Shown one piece after another: positions 53,920 to 63,954 of a DNA stretch of 64,000 nucleotides (its first letter is position 1; each line of letters begins with the position of its first letter). The DNA comes from Blepharisma japonicum. Lineage: Eukaryota > Ciliophora > Heterotrichea > Heterotrichida > Blepharismidae. The stretch is from NCBI GenBank assembly GCA_949751835.1, contig CATKHK010000052.1, positions 124,001 through 188,000 on the forward strand, written 5' to 3'. The notes below the pieces were generated by a model that worked only from the letters and a program-made list of their open reading frames with translations, was not told where the DNA came from and searched no databases. Position numbers and translations under genes: made by a program.

Positions 53920-55794
53920 ATGAAATCGAATTCTATTAAAGCTGCTGATAAAGAGGCACTTGAAGTATTTGAAATGCTATTTAACTTAGGCCAAACTAAA
54001 GCGTGGTATAAGAGTTTAGTGATCTCGAGCTTTTGATTTGAAAAACTGATAATTTTACTGAGGGTTTCGCAGCTTTTCGTTTTTACGTTTGCTGCAAATT
54101 ATGAAAGTTGGCCAATTAGATGACAAGGAATGATTCATGATAGTGGAATTTCGATAATTTTTGCAGCAGATTTTGGAACTTTGTTTTATGATGATATAAT
54201 GAAAGACAGTTTTGCAAGAATCATGTACTCGTCAAGTTGAATTATTTTTGCAAGCGTTGTGATTGCGGTTTATATATTTGGAAGATTCATTATGCCTTTA
54301 TCCGTACTTTGAAGGCTGAGATTTGAGCGATATTACTTGGAAATCGCTCATTTGTTTTACTTACCAATTGCACTTGGACTTTTGCCAATTGCTATTTGTA
54401 GGTACGACAATTGTTGAGATGACCTTGGCGCTCAGACGACGACAAGTGTGATAAGCTTTGCTATAATGTTTTTGTATTTAATTGGGATACCAATTTATGT
54501 AATATTAGTGGTTAGAAGAAATGTTATCACTGACGATCCAGAAGCTCATGAAGATTTTATAAAGCAAAAAGAAATGGAATATGTCTTAGGGATTTCTTCT
54601 TCATGGCTAAGTGAAAAATATTATCTATTTTCATCATTTAGAAAAACTAAATTCAGAATTTACCATAAATCAATCTACGAATTTTTCGTACTGTCATTGG
54701 TTCTTGTACATGGGCTACTAAACTCCAACCAAGAAGTCAAAATGTTAGTACTTACTTTACAATTATTCGGATTTTCTATTTATTTAACTATTTTTCCTGC
54801 TTATAGATGCTTATCATCAAGCTATCTATTTGCAGTTGGGCTATGGACTATATGTGCAGATATGTTTTTAGGGTACTTAAAAGCAGCCCATTATAAAGCT
54901 GAAGCACTTGTGGATGAAAATATGGTTTCCATCCTGATCGCAGTAAATGTAGCAGCTTTAATTATATTACTATTTTTAATGTGCGCCTATTTTATTTTCT
55001 GCTTAAAGTGGCCTGTAAACCTAAAAACCGTTAAAAATCTTGCCTTAGGATACCGATTCCTTTTAGCAGACCTCAGAAATGCACAAAAAATGATATTAAC
55101 CTTGCGTAGCCTCTCTCATTATCACTTAATCAAAGCTGAGCCTGTAGTGACGATGATTAAGCTCCTAAGAGATCATTATTATCTTTTATATAATGAAAAT
55201 CATCCATTGCAGTATACAGTTCTTGAGCAGCTTGATAGTCTGAATTATCTTCAGCATAGAGTAAGCTTACAAACACTTTTACCTTGCAAAAAGCTCGAAG
55301 AAAATTATGGGCTTGTCGTAAGGGTTTTAAACAGACGTTGGGGAGAACAAATTTTAATGTCACCAATCAAAAGAAGAATTTTATTAAAACTATATATTTT
55401 ACGCATGTTTATTGGAAACCGAGTCATGAAACCATTTAATAGTGGAGTACAAAACAACTATATAGGAAAAGGCGGAAAATGGGATTACCCTGATTTTGAC
55501 ATGGAAAAACTTTACCAAAAAATAGAAAAAGCCTTAAGTGGCGACCCTAATGAAGAAAAAATGAACGATGTCACCTTTATTGGTGGATTAGATGGAGACA
55601 GTCTGTCTCTTAAAGGAAATATTCAAAAAGCGCACGAAGAAAATAATATTCACTGGTTAGTGGATCTAACAGAAAATGCTTTAAATATAGGAGACGAAGA
55701 GAGCATTGAGATGCTAGCTGATATTTGGGATGAAAGAGGCATTAAAAATTTGCCTGAAGATTTAAGGTCCCGATTAATAGAATATAAGTTTTAA
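53920..55794 (+). CDS. Multipass membrane protein, unrecognised
   Basis: 624 residues in one frame with six or so TGA codons read as Trp in the first 170 residues, none later. Residues about 35-375 contain roughly eight hydrophobic helices (for example LIILLRVSQLFVFTFAA, SVVIAVYIFGRF-like, LFYLPIALGLLPIAI, ISFAIMFLYLIGIPIYVILV, FFVLSLVLVHGLL, VNVAALIILLFLMCAYFIF). The C-terminal 230 residues are cytosolic, helical and acidic. No transporter signature was recognised; the helical layout resembles the membrane anchor of large protist surface proteins. Ends 13 bp from a convergent stop. Confidence 0.85.
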
Positions 55795-55807
55795 AAGTTT
55801 ATGAAAA

Positions 55808-57439
55808 TTAGTCTTTAATATCACAATAAGCACTTAAAAAATTCATATAAGGCACTGTATCAAACTTGTACTGGTCAGTATAAAAAAGAAGCCTCAGATA
55901 TGAAAATATATTTTGGCTCATTTTTGCTCCAACTTTATTCAGTGCTTCTTCTAGCTGCTTTAAATTAATAATCCCTGTGTTTTCTTTATCCATATCTTTA
56001 CATACCTTTTCTAGTTCAATTCCATAATTCCCCAATATATTTCTCAGCTCACTGTCATATTCATATTCTTTAGCTTCACTTAAAACTTCCCAAGGTTCTA
56101 AAATATCAAACAGCCTTGCTATGCATTCTTCACATGGGAGACTTGTAGAGCATCCAAATACAAATCTACTGAAAAGCTCAGCTTGGGTTATATCAAAAAT
56201 CACTGGCTCTTGTTGCAATAATTGAGAAAATTCTGATTGTGTATAATATCGGGATTCTTGGAAAAAAATATGAGGAACTTGTTCAGTCGTCCATCTTTTT
56301 ACTTGGAGACGGTAACTGAGATGGGTAATTGTATCTTTTATCTGCTCATAAGTGATTAATTCGGTAGGTTTTAGCTTTGTTAATGTTGATACAAAAGAGT
56401 CATAAGAAATTTTTTGAGAATTTTGAAAAGCACTGTGAAAGGTCCGGAGCTCTTGGATAGTAAAATACAAGCCAATTTTTTCTAAAGCTTCGTTTAAGGT
56501 GTCGACGTTAATATCAGCATTAGCAATTTCTAATAGCTCCCATGCTTTTTCTAGGTCTATTCTTCTGTGTTCTATAGCTTGTCATATTTCTCATATCAAA
56601 ATAGATATATCTCTATTATTTTCTTCTGCCCCTCCGCTATATTGGCAATTTGGGCATTTAAACTGCTCCCTCATCATTCTCAACTGGTTAGCCATATTCA
56701 TATTTTCCGATTTGATTTTTTCATTTTCGTCTCTGGTTTCCAATATAGTTTGTTTCATTTTCAGCAGCAGCCCGTCTCTTTTTTTCTTCCCTTTACTATC
56801 TAATGTTTTTTCATCCCCAAACATAGTCATATCATATATTTCCTGTTTTAATTTTTTTATTTGTATGCATTGCTGTATGTATTTTTCCTGCAAATCTTGT
56901 GAAACTACCCCCATACTTAGCTGGTTGAGTGCTTCTTCTAGCATCCTTTTCAGCCTTGTGCACTCATCAATATACATTTTTATTTCAACTTCCATTTCTT
57001 GCATTCTTGTAGCTCTTGATGCTTTTTTTAGCTCAGAAATCTCCAAATCTTTGTTTTCTATTTGTTTTTGGGCGTCTTTTAATTGGTTTTTTAAGTGGTG
57101 CAGTAAGCTTCCTTTTTCGTTTTCTTCGTCTTCTTTGCGATTTTCTTTTTCAAGGATTTTTATTTTGGTTTTTAGCTTGAGATTTTCTTCTCTGTAGAGG
57201 TTCATTTGTGTTTTAAATTCCATAGCTCGGTCGTAGAGCTCTTCGCGAGAGTAGACAACGTTTTTCGATTTGGATTTTGAAGGATCTGCCTTTGATTTAT
57301 TACGTAAAGGAAGAGCTGCAAGATTTTTATTTACAGCTGTGAAAGGACGTGAACGAAAATTTCGTCATGCCTTGAGGTCTGGGTATTTTGCACTGTTAGG
57401 TCGGTTGTTTAGTTGATGATTTTCGAATAAGGGTTCCAT
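55808..57439 (-). CDS. Coiled-coil protein with EF-hand-like C-terminus
   Basis: 543 residues with several TGA codons read as Trp, including WEIWQAIEHRR across the middle. Residues about 75-280 are a coiled coil (YSREELYDRAMEFKTQMNLY and following). A Cys pair CPNC follows. The C-terminal 250 residues contain EF-hand-like pairs, for example DMDKENTGIINLKQLEEAL, a plausible calcium loop with D, D, N, G, I, E-like positions. A cytoskeletal or ciliary role is inferred. Confidence 0.83.
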
Positions 57440-58003
57440 TTTTGAAGTTTTAGAATGAAGAAAGATATTTAATTGAGATTATAGAGATTTGGTGGTAAAT
57501 ACACTTAATTCTTTTTGGCTATACTTAATTCAATTTTTGGTCATCTGAAGTTTATTATCCTTTTTAGAAACTAAATAAGTATTTCTTATAATATTTTTTC
57601 TTAGAAATAGAAAATTAAAGAAAAATCCTCTTAATAACAGTCTAAATGGCTGAGCTTTAAAATATCTTGAATTTTGATCTGGTTATAATAAAATTGCTAT
57701 GATATATTTATTCTATTTTTGCTAATACGTTTCATATTTTGAGATTTTATCTTGAATTTAATGATGGACAAGAACAAAAGAATTTTTAAAATTTTTCGAG
57801 GATTAATAATAAATTTGAATCAGACTGTTTGAAAATAAACCTTAAAAATTCATCACTTCTGTTATAAACTCATATATTTTATATAAGATATTCGTTAGGA
57901 TATATTTCTCATTTTAAGAGTTTTTGTCCTCACTTTTTCTTAGATCATATCTAACTCAAAAATAGTTAACAAGGTTTTTAGGCTTTAATTACTTATAAAT
58001 AAT
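57440..58003. other. Intergenic region
   Basis: About 560 bp of AT-rich DNA between the start of the coiled-coil gene and the stop of a small minus-strand gene. Nothing recognised. Confidence 0.5.
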
Positions 58004-58231
58004 TTACATAATTGCACAAGTGCAACTAATAAATTTTTGGTTTTTCTTCCCACTTGTTGTATCCATTTCAGACAAAGCCTGAACTGTATTTGTATATCTT
58101 GCAATATTGTAGGCAACTTCAAGTCTAGTTGCATCTGAACAACTCCCACTTCTTTCCCTACACTCTCTTTTTTCTATGTCTTCTTGCATCAAATCATGAC
58201 ATCTCATCATCATTGAAGTGCTTCCAAGCAT
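58004..58231 (-). CDS. Small protein ending in a prenylation (CaaX) box
   Basis: 75 residues, MLGSTSMMMRCHDL to SCTCAIM. The last four residues CAIM are a good CaaX box for farnesylation, and the preceding SCT supplies another Cys for palmitoylation, as in small GTPases and G-protein gamma subunits. The size and helical middle (DATRLEVAYNIARYTNTVQALSEMD) would fit a G-gamma-like or fragment protein, but the family is not recognised. Confidence 0.6.
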   Translation of the reverse strand: MLGSTSMMMRCHDLMQEDIEKRECRERSGSCSDATRLEVAYNIARYTNTVQALSEMDTTSGKKNQKFISCTCAIM

Positions 58232-58625
58232 ATTTTAAATTATAATAAAAATTTTATGATTTATCATCTATATAATTTGCCAGTAACGATTTACAATGGT
58301 AATTTATAACAAAATTTTTTCAATGAGATGATATTTTATAAGTAAATATTTGCCAGCAAGGTTTTCTAAAATGAAAAATTATTTAAAAAATTGATATTCC
58401 ACAATTAGAGTTGCTTGTAAATTCTTTTAAATATCACAAATTATTTACCTTAGCTCTTTTTATAACTTTGCAAGTTCAGTTAGCTCTTTTTAATTAAAAA
58501 GGGTTGTAAATTAACTTATTTATTATCTGAATATAAGTTTCTTTTTTATAAATATACCTGATTTTCATAATCTCACAATGTCCACATTATTTGGCTCATA
58601 ATTTCATATAATTAGAGTTTAATTA
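58232..58625. other. Divergent intergenic region
   Basis: 394 bp, AT-rich, between the small CaaX gene (-) and the SHIPPO-repeat gene (+). Nothing recognised. Confidence 0.5.
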
Positions 58626-59378
58626 ATGGCAGAATCTTCCTCACAAAAATCCACAAAAAAACCATCACCTTCTCGCTCTCAATCTCCTCCCAAACCTCGA
58701 AGCACTAGCCCATATAAAAAAAATAAATGCCTTTTACACTCAAATGCCCAATTTTCTAGTCAACTTAGTAATAGTTTAATTGGGAAAGAGACATCCCATT
58801 GGTCATTTTCTAAAGCAGACAGATTTAAACCAGCACCAAAATTCACAGGTGCAGAATATGCAAATATTCAGTCTAATATTGGGAAATCAAGAACAACAAC
58901 ATTTGGGTATGGAAAACGGTGGCAGCCTTCAAATCCAAAAGGAAAAGACTCGCCATCTCCTAATAAATATAGGCTTTCCAGTTGTTTTGACAACTGTGAT
59001 AATGGAGCTAAAATTTTTACTCCAGCGAGAAATGAAGCTAGACGGTTATCTACACCTGGCCCAGGAAGTTATGATATAAAATCCTTTGTTGGGGAATCTC
59101 CGTCATACACTTTTAAAGGAAGAAATGTTTTAAGGTCAAATATAGCTCATCCGCCACCAGGGGCTTATGAGCCTAATCATTCTTTAGTGGAATCAGGAAG
59201 ATACACTGCAATTGGATTTGGACGAAAAAGTCCAACGAAACATTCAAGCGGAGGGATAACTCCAGGGCCAGGAACTTATGATTTTGGATCAACCTTTGGA
59301 TCTGATAGGTCTCCTTCTCCAGTATATAAAAGAAGCGGAAGAAGGACTTTTAGTCTTGATTTTAGCAATTTTTACTAA
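58626..59378 (+). CDS. SHIPPO (sperm-tail PG-rich) repeat protein
   Basis: 250 residues. Contains Pro-Gly-Pro-x-x-Tyr repeats of the sperm-tail PG-rich family: SPSPNKYRL, STPGPGSYDIKSFVG, HPPPGAYEPN and TPGPGTYDFGSTFG, spaced about 35 residues apart with the usual xxTFG/FGxG segments. The N-terminal 30 residues are Ser/Pro/Lys-rich. SHIPPO proteins line microtubules in flagella and cilia, so this is probably a ciliary or cortical microtubule protein. Ends 16 bp from a convergent stop. Confidence 0.88.
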   Translation: MAESSSQKSTKKPSPSRSQSPPKPRSTSPYKKNKCLLHSNAQFSSQLSNSLIGKETSHWSFSKADRFKPAPKFTGAEYANIQSNIGKSRTTTFGYGKRWQPSNPKGKDSPSPNKYRLSSCFDNCDNGAKIFTPARNEARRLSTPGPGSYDIKSFVGESPSYTFKGRNVLRSNIAHPPPGAYEPNHSLVESGRYTAIGFGRKSPTKHSSGGITPGPGTYDFGSTFGSDRSPSPVYKRSGRRTFSLDFSNFY

Positions 59379-59394
59379 TAATGATAATTTTATA

Positions 59395-60123
59395 TTAGGG
59401 AGAGTTTTCATTGGGGATTAATTGAGATGGAGAGAGATCTTCAGATATTGGTGGAGGAAAATTAGGAAGATAAGGCTGGCTGAATGACTTTGCTCTTGAA
59501 TTAATTTTTGAAGATTTTTCAGTTGCAAAGGAAGAATTGGGAATTTTTATAGGGTTAATACAGATATCATTTTTTTCATGCTTTTTATATGAGTCAGCTC
59601 TGAATAATTTTTGGATACTTGCCATGTGATTTTCAGTAGCATTTTTCACTGCACTCAAAGTATTTTTTTCAATAATATCCACAGTCTCTACGACTGAATT
59701 CATGATTTTTTCGAGTAAATTTTGGTTTTCGCTCATTTCTGGCTGCTCATTTATAGCTTTTATACCTTGATTTATTTTGCACAATTCCTTTATATGCTTT
59801 TTATTTTCATTAGTTTTTTTAATACAATTTTTAATTTCTGTTGTCAGAAGCTTAAGTTGATAATGCCCTGCAATTGCTGACTCTGTAATGCAGTTGTTAA
59901 ATGCTAAAAAAGCTTCACAAAAAGATCTATGCTTTAGTGATACATTTTTAAAATTTTCTTGATCTGGAGGGACATATCGAGCCAATTTAGCCATATAATC
60001 AGTGCTGAGCTTAGCATGCAACTTTGAGATTTCTTTTAAGAAAAATTTTGTAGATCTTGCGAAGTATAGGCAGTCTGAGAATAAAATTTTGGCTTTCACA
60101 AATACACTTGATAGCGTATCCAT
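59395..60123 (-). CDS. Helical protein, possibly BAR-like
   Basis: 242 residues, uninterrupted. Residues 1-180 are long amphipathic helices (ARSTKFFLKEISKLHAKL, HRSFCEAFLAFNNCITES, LKLLTTEIKNCIKKTNENKKH), a pattern compatible with a BAR or F-BAR-type three-helix bundle. The last 60 residues are Pro/Ser-rich. No motif confirms the assignment. Function unknown. Confidence 0.7.
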   Translation of the reverse strand: MDTLSSVFVKAKILFSDCLYFARSTKFFLKEISKLHAKLSTDYMAKLARYVPPDQENFKNVSLKHRSFCEAFLAFNNCITESAIAGHYQLKLLTTEIKNCIKKTNENKKHIKELCKINQGIKAINEQPEMSENQNLLEKIMNSVVETVDIIEKNTLSAVKNATENHMASIQKLFRADSYKKHEKNDICINPIKIPNSSFATEKSSKINSRAKSFSQPYLPNFPPPISEDLSPSQLIPNENSP

Positions 60124-60951
60124 ATTTATAAATTTAGTCTGAATATTGAATATTTAATAATCAATTTTAGTGAGATTTTATTTTTTGAGGCTGAATTGAT
60201 TTTTATATCTGTTTGTTTATTTTAGGCTTTTATTTCTTACATACTTTTAGTTTACAAAGAGATTTGAAGGACTTAAATATTATTTTATAAGAAGAGGTAT
60301 AATTTTTTGAGCCTAATAATATATTTTAAATAAATAATTCTGGATTTATGAAGAAAATTAAAATTCGGATTTTAGGAAAATTTATATTCAACTCAATAAA
60401 ATATTAAATCAAAGACTTTAATCATAATTTGCAATATAAAAAATACAAAATGCTTTTATTAGAAATAAAATTGATATTTTAATTTTGCCAAGGACTATAC
60501 ATTGCAATTCTACTTTCGTGATTGCAAAATTCTTTTTAAAATTAAGATTTTTACTTAACCTTAGGAATAATTTTCGCTAAACAATAGTAAACTTATAATT
60601 AAAAATCTGAACCCAATAAAAAATATTTTAATTTTAAAAATTTCTGATATAAAATAATATAAATTAAATCTTCATTATATATCGTGGAAAAGTCCATATG
60701 CGCAGCTAAACACTTATGAAATCACGCTAATAAATCGAAATATCAAAATATCTTGCTTCGATTACCAAAAAAAAAGTAATTTAGATATCAAAAAATAAAT
60801 ATTAATTGAAGTAATTTATTAATCAATTTTCATTAGATACGTAAAATTATCATATTTAAATCTTTCCCAATTTTTTGCATGAACTTATACGTTTCATATC
60901 AAAAACAGCTATTAAACTATCCGAAAAATTTGCAAATTTTAAAAAACAGAA
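60124..60951. other. Divergent intergenic region with a possible structured RNA
   Basis: About 830 bp, mostly AT-rich. At 60683-60763 a less AT-rich patch holds three complementary segments (TGGA/TCCA, CGTG/CACG and AATCGAA/TTCGATT), which could fold as stems. No RNA family is recognised. It also holds the promoter of the downstream gene. Confidence 0.4.
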
Positions 60952-62673
60952 ATGGAAACAGATGAATGGGCAGTTTATTGTGAAAATACAATTCTTGAAA
61001 AGTAAGCTTTACTCAGTCTTTCCTTTCCCGTTCCAGCCTTAATCACAGTTAATGGCTCTTTAATCAAGGATATTCAAGTCTTATCTCAGCCTCTATCTGT
61101 AATTTTTACGTAGTTCACAAATATTAGACTACTTTATCCGAATATCACTATTCTTTATTATGAAGATTCTTATTTACTGCCAGGATTGATAGACTCCAAT
61201 GTCAAACTCAATGGTGACTGAGAAGGCTGCGAAAATGGCACAAAAACAGCGATTTCAGGTGGTGTAACCTTTGCCTGTGTTGAAGAAAATTTCTTCGGAC
61301 TTATTGAAGACTACAACAGAAATTTATTTTGCGACTTAGGATTTTTAGCCCGAATTCAAGATTTTTCAGATTTAAATTCTGTGGATATAAAAAATGGCCA
61401 ATTTTTAGCAGTAAAGACATATTTGAACCCTCAAAGTAAAAATGTTGATAAGGTTAAAGACATAAAAAGACTTTTCCGAGAAATAGAGCTGCTTAATATG
61501 CCAGTTATTGTTGATTGTGCGTTAACAAATGACAGAAACCTGCATGTAGCATCTCCTTTTAGAACTGAACCAGTCGAAAAAAGGGTTGATTTTAGAAATA
61601 GGCTAAAATGCATTGACCACTTTTTGGTAGCAGTTGACATGGACATAAATGTGTGTGACTCAAATTCTAGCGGAGACGAAGAAATTGAAGAAATTAAATG
61701 CGGCAGAAAAGAATCAACAAATAGCGAATGTTATGAAGAATTGACAAGGGCTGAGCTTGATTCTTATAGCTATGAAAGCACTGATGTCTCTGACGAAAAT
61801 TCAGTAACTAAGTGTAAATCTTTAGAGCTTGATAAACATTCTACTAGGAGGAATTCAAAATTAGATTTTTTTAGACCTCCCAGCCTACAAATGTTGGATT
61901 CCCCAAAATATGATGAACAGAATTATCAAATTTATTATCTTAACGTTCCGACGAATTGTGAAACTGCAGGAATTGATAAGATTTTAGAAGTCTATAACGG
62001 GAATTATCCTCTTCATTTTTCAAATTTATCATGTGCGGAGTCTTTTCAGAGACTTATAAATGTAAAAGAAATTTTAAGCAATGTTACAATAGAAACTTGT
62101 CCTCATTATTTATATTTTTCAAGTGAAAATATTCCTGATAAAGATACAAGATTTAAGACTTTCCCACCAATTAGAAACCAAAATAATCAAAAATTTCTGG
62201 TAAAATATCTGAAACAAGATAAAATTGACATTATCTCATCTAATCATAATCCTATTCATCCTGATTATAAAATGATGGAATGCGGCCAATTTAGAAGAGC
62301 TTTACCTGGGGTTAATTCTTTGGGATTTTCATTACAAGCTGTTTGGAGTGTATTGATGAAGAAAAAAGTCCAAAATGTAGGGAAATGGGCTGTAAAAATT
62401 GCGAAATGAATGAGCTGGAATCAAGCGAAATTATTAGGAATTGAAAAGTACAAAGGATCTATTGCTGTTGGTAAACATGCTGATTTCGTGGTATGGAAGA
62501 CTGCTGATTTAAAAGAACCTAGGGAAAATTATACAAAATATCCTGAAAATTGTATTTATTCAGGGAAAAAATTGGCTGGAGAGGTTGAAGCAGTTTATTT
62601 GAGAGGAAAACTCGCATTTTATAAAGGAGATTTCCATGCTCATGGGATTAAAATGGAATCTTCAATGAAATAA
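60952..62673 (+). CDS. Allantoinase/dihydropyrimidinase-like protein lacking metal ligands
   Basis: 563 residues after removing two 15-nt introns (61002-61016, 61099-61113) and reading TGA as Trp twice. The fold is that of cyclic amidohydrolases: LLPGLIDS near residue 66, SGGVTF, AVKTYLNP near 145 (the carboxylated-Lys position), IETCPHYLYFSSE, IPDKDTRFKTFPPIRN, WMSWNQAKLLGI and GSIAVGKHADFVVW. The C-terminal pattern is closest to allantoinase. The His-x-His after LID is replaced by Asn73 and Lys75, the later His by Asn in HFSNLS, and the catalytic Asp by Asn in SSNHNP. An acidic, Ser-rich insert of about 80 residues sits around residue 225-300. Probably a pseudoenzyme, comparable in principle to the CRMP proteins. 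Confidence 0.87.
61002..61016 (+). other. 15-nt intron 1 of the allantoinase-like gene
   Basis: Sequence gtaagctttactcag, with A at position 10. It interrupts a codon (AA|T, Asn) in phase 2 and restores the frame to the next exon. Confidence 0.9.
61099..61113 (+). other. 15-nt intron 2 of the allantoinase-like gene
   Basis: Sequence gtaatttttacgtag, with A at position 10. Removal joins SQPLS to FTNIRLLYP; retention gives a TAG stop. Confidence 0.9.
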
Positions 62674-62840
62674 TAATTGCTAATTTATAATTTCTTTAAT
62701 TAATTACCTTCTGCTCCGGTAATTTAATATTTTATAATAACAAATATTAAACATTAGGATTATTATTTCAACATATATGAAGACCAGCATTGATTTCAAA
62801 TAAAAATCTCAATATTTGTTTATTAAATTATAAATGTGTA

Positions 62841-63713
62841 CTATATCATCATTTTATGCATCATTTCTTTCGAAACTCTCATAAAGACATACTTTGAATT
62901 TTTCCTAGTCCCAAACCTATCTGACAATTTAATCGGCTTCCTGCTCTCTTCTGCAACCTTTTCTAGCTCATTAAAAACCTCTTTTTGCTGATTATACGCA
63001 TTTTTTAAATTTTCAATCATTTCTTTTTCTTTCGCCTCTAATTCCCTTAACTTATTTAATAGTCTTTCATTTTCTGCTTTTTTCTTTTTAATTTTTATAT
63101 GACTTTGTTGCTCAGGCAATTTTTTAAATGATAAAGATCTGTTAGATCTATTAGATAATGGTGAAGTACAAAAAATATTTTCACTTTTTCGCTCCGATCG
63201 ATTGTCTGATCTAAAATTAGAAAAACTTCTATTTGTTTTGACTTTATTAACAATTTCTTTTTTTTCTTGCAAAATTTTTTCAATTTTGGATTCTAAATTA
63301 CTTTTGTGTTCTTCTCGCTCTTGTCAATGCTTAGCTCGCATCAAATCTATTTCTTGTTTATGACGTTGCTTTCATAATTCTTTTTCTCGAATTGCCTAGA
63401 TGAAAATTACAGATTGTCTTTGCTCCCTTTGCATTTGTAATGATTCTGCGCGCTTTTTAGCTTGATTCATAATTTTTGATGTTTTTTCTTCTTCTTTTTG
63501 CAAATGATTTAGCCGATTCTCTAAGGCTTTTATTTGAGAATTATATCGACGTTGTTCTAAGAGAGTTTGATACATTTCTTTACCTTCGCTTATTCAATAT
63601 AATCTTTCTTCATTTCGTATTTTTATGAATGGGGAAGTTTTCTTTGACGGAGTTTGGTTACGGAAACTTGAATAAGTTCTTTGTGTAATTTTATAATCAT
63701 CGTTATGTTCCAT
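62841..63713 (-). CDS. Coiled-coil protein, unrecognised
   Basis: 285 residues after removing a 15-nt intron at 63396-63410 and reading several TGA codons as Trp (KELWKQRH, RAKHWQERE). It is coiled coil over most of residues 45-170 and again about 200-245. The middle has a Ser/Arg/Asn-rich linker. Ends in TAG, followed by TAA six codons later. Likely a cytoskeletal protein. Confidence 0.82.
63396..63410 (-). other. 15-nt intron in the terminal coiled-coil gene
   Basis: On the minus strand gtaattttcatctag, with A at position 10. Removal joins REQRQS to AIREKELWKQ and keeps the heptad; retention gives a TAG stop. Confidence 0.9.
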
Positions 63714-63763
63714 TTACAATATATGTACGCTTATTAAAACAGGAAACAGTAGTTTATAATGGG

Positions 63764-63824
63764 TCCTTGGAGAATTATTCAAGGATGCTCTCATACTTAG
63801 GACTGCTTCAAAGCTGTGCTTTGA
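63764..63824. ncRNA. Candidate structured RNA: two perfect hairpins
   Basis: TCCTTG (63764-63769) pairs with CAAGGA (63780-63785), and TCAAAGC (63808-63814) pairs with GCTTTGA (63818-63824) with a 3-nt loop. The patch is GC-richer than its surroundings and lies in a spacer between two minus-strand genes. No RNA family is recognised; the two-hairpin layout would suit a small nucleolar RNA, but that is a guess. Confidence 0.3.
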
Positions 63825-63954
63825 CTCTATAAAAAATAATCAAAGAATTTTATTTAGATAAAAAGGCAGTATATAAGTTGATACCACATGAAGAAAGAAG
63901 AGTTAAATATCTATATTAAAATTCCTTTATTGGTTTTATTATTTTTTATTTAAA

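Noticed and set aside
4800-57439. Many genes appear broken into two or more open frames by TGA stops, suggesting pseudogenes or sequencing errors.
   Set aside because: The pieces stay in one frame, the TGA codons fall on Trp positions, and the joined products form complete domains. A TGA-as-Trp code explains them all.
13201-60951. Horizontal transfer or a bacterial contig.
   Set aside because: Spliceosomal introns, Ran, SAS6L, NDR kinase and SHIPPO repeats show a eukaryotic nuclear genome; no single gene stood out by composition as foreign.
26937-62843. TAG as glutamine (NCBI table 15, once assigned to Blepharisma).
   Set aside because: No gene contains an internal TAG, and genes that end at TAG have complete domains before it.
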